DNA of 56,726 bases from Pigoraptor vietnamica (lineage: Eukaryota > Opisthokonta > Filasterea): the NCBI GenBank assembly GCA_943704525.1, contig CALSCQ010002008.1, positions 1 to 56,726 on the forward strand, read 5' to 3'. The notes beneath the pieces are model-generated. The model was not told the DNA's origin. It searched no databases and was given only the letters and a program-made list of their open reading frames with translations. Made by a program: the position numbers and the translations under genes. Shown here piece after piece: positions 26,526 through 49,586 of this stretch. The number at the start of each line of letters is the position of its first letter. Position 1 is the stretch's first letter.

Positions 26526-27981
26526 ATGGAAAGCGCCGAGAAACCAGTTGTATATATTTTGGGAGCCGGCGGCGATGATAACCAATGCAGCGCCGGCGGC
26601 GCAGAGTGCAGGCTGTCGATGGAGAACGACGGCGGCAGCGCGTGTGCCACCCCAAAGGCGTCGTCGCGGCCGACATCACCGCGCACAGTCATTCAGATTG
26701 CGTCCGAATTGGCTGCGTTGCCCGGCTCTGCATCGCTGCGCCGCCGCCTGCCGTGCGTGCTCTTGTGCGTCGCCGCCCTCGCGCTTCTCGTGCTGTTTAA
26801 GGAATGTCCCGCGAGTGGTCACGGATCCGCCGAGGGCCACCATCACGTTCCGCCGCGCATCGCACCCGCCTCCAACTGGCTCCGCGGTGTACGCGTGATC
26901 GCGCACGCTGCGTCTGCAAACCACTTTGACGAGACGCGGTGGTTCATGTCAACACTGCGTGCTCACCACGGCCACGCGCCTCGCGTGCTGCTGTACGACC
27001 TTGGCCTGACGGAGGATCAGCTGGAAGAAGTGCGCGGATGGTGCAACTGGGAAATTCGGCGGTTCGATTTCTCAAAGTACCCTGCGCACGTGTCCAACCT
27101 GCTCACGTACGCGTGGAAGCCCATTCTCCTGTGGGAGCTCGTCGCCGAGACTGGCGGCAACGTGCCCATCTTCTACAGCGATTCGTCGACGCGCGTGCGG
27201 CAGCCGTTTCACCAGTTGGTGGAGGGCTGGTCGGACATTCCTGACTTCGTTATTTTTCAAACGGATGGGCCCGTAACCGCGTACACGAACAACGGGACGT
27301 TCGAGAAGATGGGCCTCGACGCCGCGTCCTTCAACGACGTGCCAATGGTCCACGCATCGCTCATGTTCATACGCCCGACGCCCACGGCGCGCGTGAACGT
27401 GCTCAACAAGTGGCTGGCGTGCGCGCTCGACAAGAACTGCATCGCTCCGCCGGACAGCGACCGGGGAATGGCATGGTGTCCACACTGGCCGCTCCCCAAC
27501 AGCCGACGCCCGGTCGATGGACCCCAGCGAATTTGTCACAGGTATTGTCGTCCTCGACGCACGCATGCTCGTGAACTCTGACGCTAAATGGCACAATGGG
27601 TCGTGAATGGCCCACTGCGCTGGTCGGGATGGCTTGTCATGAGTCAGTCGCGCAGTTGTTGCGGTTGAGAATCGGCCGCGTGGCCGAGTACACTGGCACT
27701 CCCTCACGGAGTTTTTGCTTGCGGTTGAGAATCGGCCGCGTGGCCGAGCACATTGGCACTCCCTCACTCTCCTCCGTGATCGCAGGTTTGACCAGTCTGT
27801 TCTGAGCATTCTGCTACACCAGTGGATGCCGAACCACCAGTACTTGCTGCCGGAGAGTGCGCGCGCGGTCGTCGCCATCAGCCGCAGCGCGAGCAACGTC
27901 TTTGACTTCTTCAAGTTTGTCGACGTGCGCGGGTGGCTCTTTGGACACGGCGGCTGTCCAGTGGCCGGCCACACTGCGTGA
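26526..27981 (+). CDS. Type II membrane glycosyltransferase-like protein
   Basis: Two exons, 26526-27541 and 27786-27981, giving 403 residues. One hydrophobic segment (residues about 75-91, PCVLLCVAALALLVLF) follows a basic LRRR, the layout of Golgi type II enzymes with a lumenal catalytic domain. The lumenal part has RVLLYDLGLTEDQ, RRFDFSKYPAHV, LLTYAWKPILLWELV and, after the intron, RFDQSVLSILLHQW. This resembles the DUF1647-like/nucleotide-diphospho-sugar transferase group found in animals and protists. The usual DxD is replaced by IFYSDSSTRV, where YSDSS may be the metal site. Donor and acceptor sugars are unknown. A second in-frame ATG at 26619 would remove 31 residues. A TATATATTTT word at 26549 lies between the two ATGs, so the later start is possible. 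Confidence 0.68.
27661..27780 (+). repeat. 60-base tandem duplication within an intron
   Basis: Copies start at 27661 and 27721 with gcggttgagaatcggccgcg and stay nearly identical for about 46 bases. They lie in the single intron of the glycosyltransferase-like gene, just before its acceptor. Confidence 0.9.
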
Positions 27982-28733
27982 CATTGTCAATGCCTGGGGG
28001 GTACCCGACACAGTGGCTCGGATGTCTCAATGGCGATTGAGAGCCGGCGTCCTTGCGGTCGTATAATATGTTGTGTATACTGCGATAGCGGCGTTTTGCG
28101 GCGGGGTTTGCGTTGCACAGAGTGGCTGTTGTTTACTGCAAATTAAGGAACTCACTTCTGCAATCCATCCATGTTGTCGGGCCGTTCACACTGTCTTGCC
28201 GGCCCACGGCCGTGCGGCCCACGGCAGCCGGCCAGTCAGCCGTCCGCCGGGGCTTGGCGCTTGGCGTTGCCTGGCTGCCGACTGTACTTGCCCCTGCTGT
28301 GCTACCTGTTCAGCCCGTCATTGCATCGCAGTGGCACAGGCGGCTGAGTTGGCGCCGTGCACCCGACTGTCGCGCGGCGCCGGGGGCCGTGACCGACTCA
28401 GTGTGAGGCCTCCGTCCCGGCGCAGTCCGGCGGTCAGAGTTCACTCAGTGTCAGTGTCTTCTGGCGGCATCGGCCGAAATTGAAACGGCCATTGCCCCCG
28501 GCATGCAACGGACTCGCGTGCACTAGCGGCTGGCGCCCCGCGGCTGACTACATCTCCGGTCCGGCATTCAGACGGCGGCTGAGTACAGTAAGCCGGCGGC
28601 TGTCGGTTACCTCGTTGACAATCAATGTCTGGACACTGCGCAAACCGCACGTGCTGCGGCGGCTTCTTATTTTGCCGGCGATTGAAAACTGAGAGTTCTT
28701 TGACGCACACGCGCGAATTGTGCCTCGAGAGAC
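27982..28733. other. Intergenic region, GC-word-rich
   Basis: No gene is supported. The segment is dense in GCCGGC, CGGCTG and ACTCAGTGT words, like the flank on the other side of the glycosyltransferase-like gene. GT/CA repeats, common elsewhere in the window, are absent. Confidence 0.5.
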
Positions 28734-30946
28734 ATGGCGCGCCCGCAGAAAAAGGAGGATGCCTTCGCGCTTCTTGTCAACGAGGAGGAGGGGGACGACG
28801 AAAGTGACGACGTGCACGGCACGGCACCCGCCACTGCGCGCGGTAACGGGATTCGCCGACTTTTCTCGAGGGCAAGCGGCCACGCACACGACAATGTTCT
28901 CTCTTCTGAAGCAACGAACTTGCATGGATTGTCGCACGGACACGGCCACGGCCACGGCGGGGGTATCGCGGGGCTTGCGGCGCTGCGGCGGGTGGCGGTG
29001 CTGCAGCACTTCTACAGGCTGGCAGGAGGCGAGCGCGTCTACCTCGCCGTGGGCGTGTTCGGGCTGCTCGTGTCCGCGGGCGTGAATCTCTTCCTTCCGT
29101 GGTCGCTGGGCAATGTGCTGAAGGGCGGCGCGCAGGGCGACAGCTTCGGTCACGTGGTGCGGATGACTCTCCTCTACCTCTTCGTCTATCTTGGCGGGGC
29201 CGCAATGACGACCGTGCGCACGTATGCGTTCATGATCAGCGGCGAGCGCATCGTGCGACGCGTGCGTTCAGACCTCTTCCGTTCCATTCTCTCGCGTCCG
29301 ATCGCCTTCTTCGACCGACAGCGCACAGGCGATTTGCTCAATCGCATATCGGCCGACTGCGAGGTGATTCGCCAAGCCATCACGTTCACGATGGTTCAAG
29401 TCGTGCGCTGCGGGATCCAAGTCGTTGGTGGCGCGGCGTTTTTGTTCTACATTTCCTGGCAACTCACGCTTGTGCTGCTGTGCATCATTCCGGTTCTCGG
29501 CGTCGCCGGTTTGGTGTACTCGCGTGTTGCGAGGAGGCTGAGCCTCGCCGTGCAGGCCTCGCTCGCGCGCAATGCGGGCGCCGCGGACGAGGTCCTTGGG
29601 GGCATTCGGTGCGTGCGGCTTGCTTGTGTGCGTGTATGTGTGTGCGTGTATGTGTGTGTGTGCGTGTATGTGTGCGTGTATGTGTGTGCGTGTACGTGTG
29701 CGTGTGCGTGTATGTGTGCGTGTATGTGTGTGCGTGTACGTGTGCGTGTGCGTGTATGTGTGCGTGTATGTGTGTGCGTGTGTGTGTATGTGTGTGTGTG
29801 TATGTGTGCGTGTATCTACCCTTGCCCGTCTAACTCCTTCGCCCTTCCAGTCACGTGCGCGCCTACGGCGGCGAACCACGCGAGGCTGCCCGCTTCGACG
29901 GACTGCTCGGCGAAACCTTTTCCCTCGCGTCGCGTCAAGTGCGCGCGCAGGCCATTTTCCTCGGCGGCGCGGAATTTGGCGCCTACGCAGCCGTTCTCCT
30001 CGTGATTCTCTACGGCACGCGGCAAATAATGGACGGTCGCTTGCTCTCGTCGTCGCTGACAGAGTACATTCTCTACGCCGTTTACGTCTCGCACGCGCTC
30101 GGTGCCATCTCCCACCAAAGCGCGGAAGTGGCGAAGGCCGTGGGGGCGAGCGAGCGCGTGATCGAACTCCTGAACACAGCGCCGAGGTCGCAGGAGGGCG
30201 GGCAGTGGCCGGACACCGTGCGCGGCGAAGTCGAGTTTCGCAATGTGTCGCTGGCTTACGGGAGCATTCGCGAGGACGGCACGTACGCGGAAGAGTGCGC
30301 AGAGGGGGTCTCAAGCGCGCTCTCGCTAAAGAACGTGTCGTTCCGAGTAACGGCGGGCGAGTCCGTTGGTATTGTGGGCAGCAGTGGGAGCGGAAAGAGC
30401 TCGACTCTCGGTCTCGTGCTGCGATTCTATGAGCCGATGGAGGTGCGCACTTAACTCAATGCCTGACCAGACACACATGCACACACGCACGCGCGCGCGC
30501 GCGCATTTCGTTGTCGTGATGCATGTCTGCTTAGGGAGCGAGTGCACGTTGTGCTAACGCGTTGGCCACTGCGCGAAGGGCGCCGTGCACATTGACGGAA
30601 TGGACATACGCGACATGGACCCGCGCTGCTTGCGCGAAAACATCGCGTACGTCAGCCAAGAGGCCGTCCTTTTTTGCACTACTGTCGCCGAGAGTAAGTA
30701 TTGGACGGACCCATGCTCCCATTATGCCGTTGTCAAATGGTCACAGTACTTTCAGAGGAAAAATCTGTGATATGGCTTGACGATTGTTGTCTCGTCGCAG
30801 ACGTTCGCTACGGCCGCCCCGACGCGCCCATCGAAGACGTGCAGAACGCGTGCCGCGCCGCGCACATTCACGACTTTGTGATGTCTTTGCCCGAGCAGTA
30901 CGAGACTGTCGTTGGCGAGAGAGGGTGGGTGGCTGTTGGTCGGGGC

Positions 30947-31005
<59 letters not shown>

Positions 31006-31008
31006 TGT

Positions 31009-31051
<43 letters not shown>

Positions 31052-31594
31052 GTGTGCAATTGTGCGTACGTGTATGTGCGTGCGTGCGCGCATGTGTTGT
31101 CTGCTTGCACAAATGCGATATTCGCCCCTGCTTCATCATCTCAACACGGTTGTCCAATGCAGCTCGCTGCTCAGTGGCGGACAGAAACAGCGCCTGTCCA
31201 TCGCGCGCGCCCTTCTCAAGAATGCTCCAATTGTGCTTCTGGACGAGCCCACGAGCGCACTCGACGCTGTGGGTGGTTGTTTCGACCTTGCTTTCCCGCT
31301 TTCTGTGTCTGTATCTGAGACGAGTATCCAAGTATTGCCCCTTTGCATTCGCCCCTCTCACGTCCATGGTGTTGTTTTCGTCCGCAGGAGAGCGAGAAGG
31401 GCGTGCAGGAGGCGCTGCGCACTCTCCTTGCCGGGCGCACGTGTCTGTTCGTGACGCACCGCCTGGAGCCCATGCGGCGAATGTCGCGAGTGCTCGTCAT
31501 GTCCGGCGGTGCGATCGTTGAGGAAGGGCCTCACGACGCCCTCATCGCGCGCGACGGCATTTACGCCAAGCTGTACTCGCTCCAGGCGCAGTGA
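28734..31594 (+). CDS. ABCB-type half ABC transporter
   Basis: Six exons: 28734-29608, 29851-30442, 30579-30693, 30801-30924, 31163-31268 and 31388-31594, giving 672 residues: one membrane domain then one ATPase domain. The N-terminal 80 residues are hydrophilic, first acidic, then with an alternating His-Gly run ([14 protein letters not shown]). Six membrane helices span about 100-380. The ATPase has Walker [10 protein letters not shown] (468-476), Q-loop Gln516, signature LSGGQ (572-576), Walker B IVLLDEP (592-598) and switch His628, so all catalytic residues are present. Half transporters work as dimers, in mitochondria, lysosomes or plastids; the closest type is ABCB8/10 or MDL. No clear presequence is seen. 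The acceptor before exon 3 is AAG. Confidence 0.92.
29630..29815 (+). repeat. GT-rich (GTGTGC/GTAT) repeat in ABC transporter intron 1
   Basis: Interrupted GT repeats with recurring gtgcgtgtatgt words fill almost the whole first intron, up to the pyrimidine tract of its acceptor. Confidence 0.9.
30949..31052 (+). repeat. (GT)n microsatellite in ABC transporter intron 4
   Basis: About 100 bases of nearly pure GT lie some 25 bases after the donor of the fourth intron. Confidence 0.92.
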
Positions 31595-32713
31595 GCGAGC
31601 GAAGGAAGAGAGTGATCTGCGTACGTTAGAGACCGATGTCCATCAACTGAGCGGCGAAGAGTGCGAAGGGTAAGTGCACGCGCATCGTCGTGTTTATAGT
31701 TGCTAGTTTATATTTTGGCGCTCTTTTTTCGTTTTTCACTTTTACACCATAACGCGTGGCGTTTTTTCACGGTCGCTAACACACGCTTCGTTTTTCCCTC
31801 GATTGCATAGAGCGTCCCGACCATTCGCGCCGCACAGCCTGCCGCCGCCCCATCTCGCCGGGCTCGCCTCACGGGTTCGACTCTGCGACCGCGCGTTGCT
31901 CTTCGATTCAGTTGCTGCACAGTGCTTCCACACATACACACACACACACTCTCTCTCTTCTCTCTCTACGGGAACAACACTCGCATACATATACGCGCGC
32001 GCGCGAAATGTCTTCGACCCTTACCCTTGTTGCGTCCAGACCTCTGGTCACTCTTGTATCCCCAGCGCTCGTCCTCGCTGTGGCGCGTGCGTTGGAATTA
32101 GTATTTTGCGCCGGGGTACCAATTACCCGAGCCGCACTGTCATATATACACACACCTCCCCCCCTCTTCTCTCTCCCAATTGTCCATCTATGCGTCGATG
32201 TTAATCTTTGTGCTGGCCTTCTTGCCCGTGTCGAATGGGCCCTCTCTACGAGCACGAGCACGCAGGGTGTTTGAGATGGCGTGCCCTCTGTGCCAACAGT
32301 TGCGTTCACACGCAAGGCGACTTCCTCGTCTCCCGCGTCTCACGGCTCCGGCTGTCAACCTCATACGTTTCACACGCGATATGCTTGAGTTGGACCCCCC
32401 CCCCCTTCTTCTTCCTCCTCCTCTCACTTCCGCACCCCTCTCTCGGCACACGACGCGCACACTACACGTGCGCCATCATCGTACGACCCAACCCACCTCA
32501 TCTTGCTCGGCCTCTCCTGCTCCTCCTTGTACTTTTGCACGTCCTCCCACGCCTCGTGGCGATTGCTGCGGAACAGCGCCCATCCACATCGCACGCCGGT
32601 CAATTGAACTCAACATTATCACGCACGCACAACTCGCGTCCATTCGTGCGCGCACTCCGCCCACTCACGCGTGCCCCTCTGTCCACTCACGCGTGCGCGC
32701 ACTCTCTGCCCAC
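31595..32713. other. Convergent 3' region of ABC transporter and LEA-like genes
   Basis: There are 1.1 kb without a supported gene. Short simple-sequence patches occur: CA followed by CT at about 31936-31970, GC alternation at about 31994-32006, and a C-rich run near 32395-32405. Open frames on both strands have no family features. Confidence 0.5.
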
Positions 32714-35057
32714 TCACCCCTGCACGTCGACGTCGTCCATCGACTTGCCGCCCGACCAATCGACATTCTTTGCCGTTTTCTGCGCGATCTTCTCAGCAAT
32801 GTTCCCGAGCCGTTCCGCGAACTTCGGCCGCTTCTTTGCCCACCCCTCGCCCTGTTTCGCCTCCTGTCCCTGCTGCGACGTCGCCTGTTCCTTCGCCTGC
32901 GCAGAGTCCGCCCTCTTCGACCCAATGTCCCCGGCCGTCTCGCCCAGGTTCTGCCACGCCTCGAGATCCGTCGGCGTCTCCCTCGTCTCAAACGCCTCCC
33001 GTCCGCGAGGGCCCTTACCCACAGCCTCCGGCGAGCTGTATTCGCCCGCCTGGTCGCGCCGACCCTCCGCACGCCCTATGGCATCCGCAGCCTTCTTCGT
33101 CGCCGTCGCGGCCTTCTCCTTGATCTTTTCGGACAAGTTCGATGCAGCGCCCTTCTCCTCCTTCGCCCCCTTCCGCTCCCCCATCTGGGCATCTGGGTGC
33201 GTCGCGCCAAACGCGTACGCTTCCCCACGCTCGCCGAACTCCTCTCCGACGTGCGTGGCCTCGCTCACAACGCCGCGCGTCGCATCCGCGGCTTTGTGCG
33301 CTACCTCGCGCACCTTCTCCGGCACGTGCTTTGCCGCGTCCGCAACCGCGTGGACGGCCGACTTGAGGCGCTCGGCGATTGTGTGCGGGTGCTCGCTGGT
33401 CTCCATCGACCGCCGCTCCTCCGACGCCCTCTTCGCGTCGCCCCAACCCTCGCCGATGGTCGGCTCGTTCCAGCTGTCCTTGAGCGACTCCTTCGCCTCG
33501 TACGCCGACTCCTTCACGGCGTCTTTCGCCTCCGCCGCCTTGTCCTTCAGCGTCTCCTTTGCCTCATACGCCGTGTTCTTCACGCCCTCCCACTTGTCCT
33601 TCAGCGTCTCCTTCGCCTCGTAGGCCTTCTCTTTGGCACCTTCGCCCGCATTCCACGCCGCGCCCTTCGCTTCGCCCCACTTGTCCTTCGCCGCCTCCTT
33701 GGCCTCGTACGCCGACTCCGTTGCGCCCTCCCACTTGTCCTTCGCCGTGTCCTTCGCCTCGTATGCCTTGCCCTTCACCTTCTCCTTCGTCGCCCCCTTC
33801 ACATCCTCCCACGTGTCCTTCGCGGCCCCTTTCGCCGCCTCTTTCGCCTCGTACGCGGCCCCCTTCGCGCCCTCCCACTTGTCCTTCGCTGTTTCCTTCG
33901 CCTCGTACGCCGACTCCTTCACGTTCTCCCACTTGTCCTTGAGCGTATCTTTCGCCTCGTACGACTTGTCCTTCGCTCTCTCCGTCGTCGCGCCTTTGAC
34001 GTCCTCCCACTTGTCCTTCAACGCCTCCTTCGCCTCGTGAGCCGTCTCCTTAACCACCTCCTTCGCGCTCTCCCACTTGTCCTTCAGTGTGTCCTTCGCC
34101 TCGTACGCCGTTTCCTTCGCGCCCTCCCACTTCTCCTTGAGATCACCCGACGCCTGCGACTGCACGCCGTCCCACTTGTTCGTCTGCTCGGCCGCATTCG
34201 CCGCGCTCAGCGTGTCGTCGTCGGGCGAATTCTTCGACGCGTCCGTCCACGCAGCGCCCTTAACCTTCTCCTTCACGTTCTCAAGCGTGTCCTTCGCGGC
34301 GTCCTTCGCACCCTTCGTGGCATTCACAACCTTGTCCTTCGCCGAACGCACGGCATCGGCCGCGTTCTCCATCTTCTCGCCCACGCCAGACTGCACCGCC
34401 GCAGAAGCCGACGAGAAGGCATCGGGGTCGTTGCCGCTGAGCGAGTAACCCTTGCGCTCGACCTCCGTCTGCGTCGTGCGCCACTCGCGTCCGGACGCAT
34501 GCTGCCCGCGCTCGCTGTCGGACGCCTCCCGCTTGTCCTCCCGCGCAGCGCCCACCTTCTCGGGGGCATTCTTGTCCTGCATGCGTTGCGTCGATGGCGC
34601 CATGATAAACCTCGAGTGCCGTCACACGGTTTGGAGCCCTTCGTCTATATCCAAGTTACGCTATCACTCCAGTTTCACACGAGAATACAGGCAACGCGGA
34701 CGGGACGAGTGAGTGCGACTGACATACCGTCATCGAGGCAAAGTCCTCCTTCACGGGCGCGCTGTCTGGCGACGACTGCGACGTCGTGCGCAGCTTGCGA
34801 TCATCCTTGTCCGGAAGGTCGTCCTTCTTCGCGCCCATGCGGCGGCTCTCCTCGCGAACGGGCGTGGCCTCGTTCCTCTGCTCGGCGGCATCGCGCGCCG
34901 CGGGGTTGCCCGTCAAGCCGCCGGGCGTGCGATCTTTCGAGTACGACGACGGTCCCCCGACGGTCGTGTGCTGCAACGCAACGGCGGATGTCGAGAGACG
35001 CCGTGTCGGCTGTCGCGCTGACAGAGCAAGCCCTACGCGCACAACTCCACGGAACAT
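32714..35057 (-). CDS. Group 3 LEA-like protein with mitochondrial presequence
   Basis: Two exons, 35057-34728 and 34576-32714, giving 730 residues. The first 41 residues have Arg at 3, 7, 15, 19 and 20 and no acid (MFRGVVRVGLALSARQPTRR), with an RRLSTS site that fits mitochondrial processing. The rest is hydrophilic, with no membrane segment. Its core (plus-strand 33450-34190) is about ten copies of a roughly 22-residue unit, AYEAKETLKDKWEGAKGA, made of 11-residue blocks as in group 3 (LEA_4) late embryogenesis abundant proteins. These are disordered in water, become helical on drying and protect membranes and enzymes, some of them in mitochondria of desiccation-tolerant animals. The gene stands alone on the minus strand, head to tail with ACC. 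Family is clear from repeats; role in dryness or freezing is inferred. An in-frame ATG at 34603 could start a second form. Confidence 0.85.
33450..34190 (-). repeat. Coding tandem repeat of 11/22-residue LEA units
   Basis: The unit KDKWE-x6-AYEAKET recurs through this part of the LEA-like exon with small changes and Trp at regular spacing. Copies also vary at the third codon base, so the array is not a very recent expansion. Confidence 0.85.
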
Positions 35058-35620
35058 TTTTTCTTTCTTTCTTTGCTCGCGAATGTGTGCGTGATCCAGT
35101 AAAATCGAATTTCCGAGCACAGTGACAAAGCGTGTGTAGTGAGACACTCTCATAAGAAGATGGCTTGAAACTGCAGCAGTGTTCGATGTGTCGACGACGG
35201 AAATCAACGGTCCCCGTGAGGCCGTCTCTTTAATTCGGCGTGTTGCGTAGGAGGGTTGGCGCGTGCAGTACTCACAAACCCCGAAACAAAGGGACGTGCC
35301 GAGACCTACTGCACACACACACAGGCCCGCGCTGGCATCGTTTGAATAACAAGGTACCCTCGCTTCTCGGTGTGGCTTTCTACGAGTGCGCTCAATGGGA
35401 AAGAGGTCGGAATTCAAAGTGCGCGCGGAATGAAAGCTTGCGCAAGCAAAGTGGGCAGCAACTGTTACCGTCTTACTTGCATTCCAAAGATATGTGCGGG
35501 GTGACGTGCAAGCATGTCCGGACAGCCAGACTTAGCTCGTATTGTATACATATTCATTCGCACCCAGCCGGACCAGCCGCCGTGGGCGTGTGATGTCTGA
35601 AGAAGGAGAGTGCGGCACGC
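35058..35620. other. Intergenic region between ACC and the LEA-like gene
   Basis: This 563-base region is the upstream region of the LEA-like gene and the 3' side of ACC, both on the minus strand. I see no CCAAT/CACGTG pair and no coding frame. Confidence 0.5.
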
Positions 35621-47630
<12,010 letters not shown>

Positions 47631-48213
47631 CTTGCGCCGCGCCCTTGGACGCTCGGTCACTGTTAACGATCAGAGGGCAAAACGCGCACAGCAAATACAA
47701 TATTGTGGTGTTGTGAGAGGAAAGTGTATGTGCGTTTTCTTGTTTTGGGGCTGCGTGCGTGCGTGTGTGTGGGACGATCGAGAGGGCTATGCGTGTGTGT
47801 GGACTTCACCGCACACGCCTGGACAAATGCTATATGGCAATTTCAATTTTCATACAGCAGTTCCGAATAAGCACAAAATACATTACTGCATAATTTAATC
47901 ATCTTCATAGTAAAAAGTACCACCGACACAATGCACACACGCGCATGTTTTTCACGTGATGGGCGTCGTGCGTGTGTGGCGATTGGTCGGTTTCACGACA
48001 GTGCTCCACTTCACATGTCATTGCCCCAAAAAAACAATTCGCTCTGTCAATGCTTGGAGAGAACACGAAAGCCAAAGCCCTACGTGCGGGTCGATCGATA
48101 CACACGGTCGAATGGCACTATGGTCCCGCTTGGCCCATTACGTCGCTTTCACTTTGGCCTGTACTCACGTGCCCCTGCCTAAAGAAAAGTGTATGCAACT
48201 GGCGTTTACAGAT
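47631..48213. other. Upstream region of ACC
   Basis: Between ACC and the end of dCMP deaminase, both minus strand. An AT-rich patch lies at about 47820-47930, followed by CACGTG and ATTGG at 47953-47986. No gene is supported. Confidence 0.5.
47953..47986. promoter_or_regulatory. CACGTG and CCAAT box upstream of ACC
   Basis: CACGTG at 47953-47958 and ATTGG at 47982-47986, about 320-360 bases upstream of the proposed ACC start, beside an AT-rich patch. Confidence 0.4.
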
Positions 48214-49354
48214 TTATCGCGGCGCAGCTCGCGGGCCGTCAATCGAGTCGAAATCGATCACGACGCGCGAGACGGTCGGCGTGTATTGGCTGCGCACGCA
48301 TTTCAAACAATGAATACACAATCCATGTGGACACAGCGCCAGGCACATGCGTGCGAAGTGTGCCGCACCTGTAAGTTACTTTGGCAAGATCCAGCAGGCG
48401 GCGCGAAGCGATCATTTCGGGCTTGTCACGGTACTTGTCGGACACATAAACGACCTGTAGTTAAGTGACATACAAACGTGAATAAGGAGGGAGATGGTGT
48501 TGGAAGAAGGATCGCAGAGAACCCGTTCCGTCTTCGACCCTATGAAGAAAGAAGATGTTCACGCGCACAGGCCACACAAACACAACGAGAAATTCCCTGG
48601 CGCACCTGTGTGATGCCCGACTGGATGATGAGCTTCGCGCACTCATTGCATGGGAAGAGGGCGACGTAGAGCGTGCATCCGCGGACGTCGGCGCTGTTCT
48701 TGTTCAGGATGGCGTTGAGCTCCGCGTGGCACACGTACGGGTACTTCGTGTCCAGCGGGTTGTCGGCCACGCGCGCCCAAGGGAGCTCGTCGTCACTGCA
48801 CCCGTTCGGCATGCCATTGTATCCGATGCCAACAATCTTTTTGTCGGGACTGACGATGCACGCGCCCACTGAGAGTGAGGACAGTTAGGTGAATAAGTAA
48901 GTAACGCCATCGCAACCAACAAACCAGTGCGTATGCATTGAGACTCAAAAGGCTATTAAGTCACAACCTCATTCCCTCGCATGTATATATATTAGCAGCA
49001 CACGCTCAGCGACTCACCTTGCGAGTTGGGGTCCTTGGAACGCTGAGCCGACAGAAACGCAACGGCCATGAAGTAGTCTGGCCACGAGAGATAGTCTGCA
49101 TTCGCAGATGTGTTTTTATAAGTAAGGCAATGGGGACGAAATGACCGCACTGCGGGCTAATGTCACTCCAGAGAAAAGGGACCAAAAAAACAGCATCTTC
49201 ATTGATCGACATGGAAAAGTGCCCTGATACCACCACCCACTCGTGCACACTAATCACCTTGGCGCTTGGTCGTGCGCTGGGCCTGCGGCTGGGCCTGCGA
49301 GGGCGCGCAGTCCCCGCACGACGACTGTCCGCAAGAGGCGCTTGTTTCGGCCAT
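48214..49354 (-). CDS. Deoxycytidylate (dCMP) deaminase
   Basis: Five exons: 49354-49258, 49095-49018, 48868-48606, 48454-48369 and 48289-48214, giving 199 residues. The zinc-dependent deaminase motif is complete: His106-Ala-Glu108 and Pro131-Cys132-x2-Cys135. [15 protein letters not shown] before it and the tail [15 protein letters not shown] are typical of dCMP deaminase, which turns dCMP into dUMP for dTTP synthesis and is normally controlled by dCTP and dTTP. The family is about 180 residues long, so the extra length is the Gln/Ser/Cys-containing N-terminus (CGQSSCGDC). It shares a 232-base divergent promoter with AATF. Confidence 0.95.
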
Positions 49355-49470
49355 TGTCGCGTTGATCGGCTCAAGCAACGCACGCAGTTTCGCGTTTGCG
49401 TTTTTCGCGCCACATTGCGCGCCTTTTTTAAGTCTGGGAGTTGGGATGCGAGTGATCCTAATATAGAAAC

Positions 49471-49494
49471 CCAATCATGCCCCCACCACACGTG
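49471..49494. promoter_or_regulatory. CCAAT box and CACGTG in the dCMP deaminase/AATF promoter
   Basis: CCAAT at 49471-49475 and CACGTG at 49489-49494 sit in the middle of the 232 bases between two divergent starts, so one site could serve both genes. Confidence 0.45.
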
Positions 49495-49586
49495 CTGAAC
49501 ACGAAAATGTGCGCCCACACAACTTTGAAAAAGAAGAAGTCAACGACACTCTCAGCCTCTCTCTCCTGCGGCCGGTGTTGCATACA

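Noticed and set aside
30784-31521. Frames of alternating Cys-Val or Thr-His
   Set aside because: They are translations of the (GT)n repeats in introns; the same applies around 45140-45716, 47346-47660 and 54328-54692.
32180-35125. 981-residue plus-strand frame
   Set aside because: It is antisense to the LEA-like exons and owes its length to the repeat and GC-rich codons. The minus strand has the presequence, splice sites and LEA repeats.
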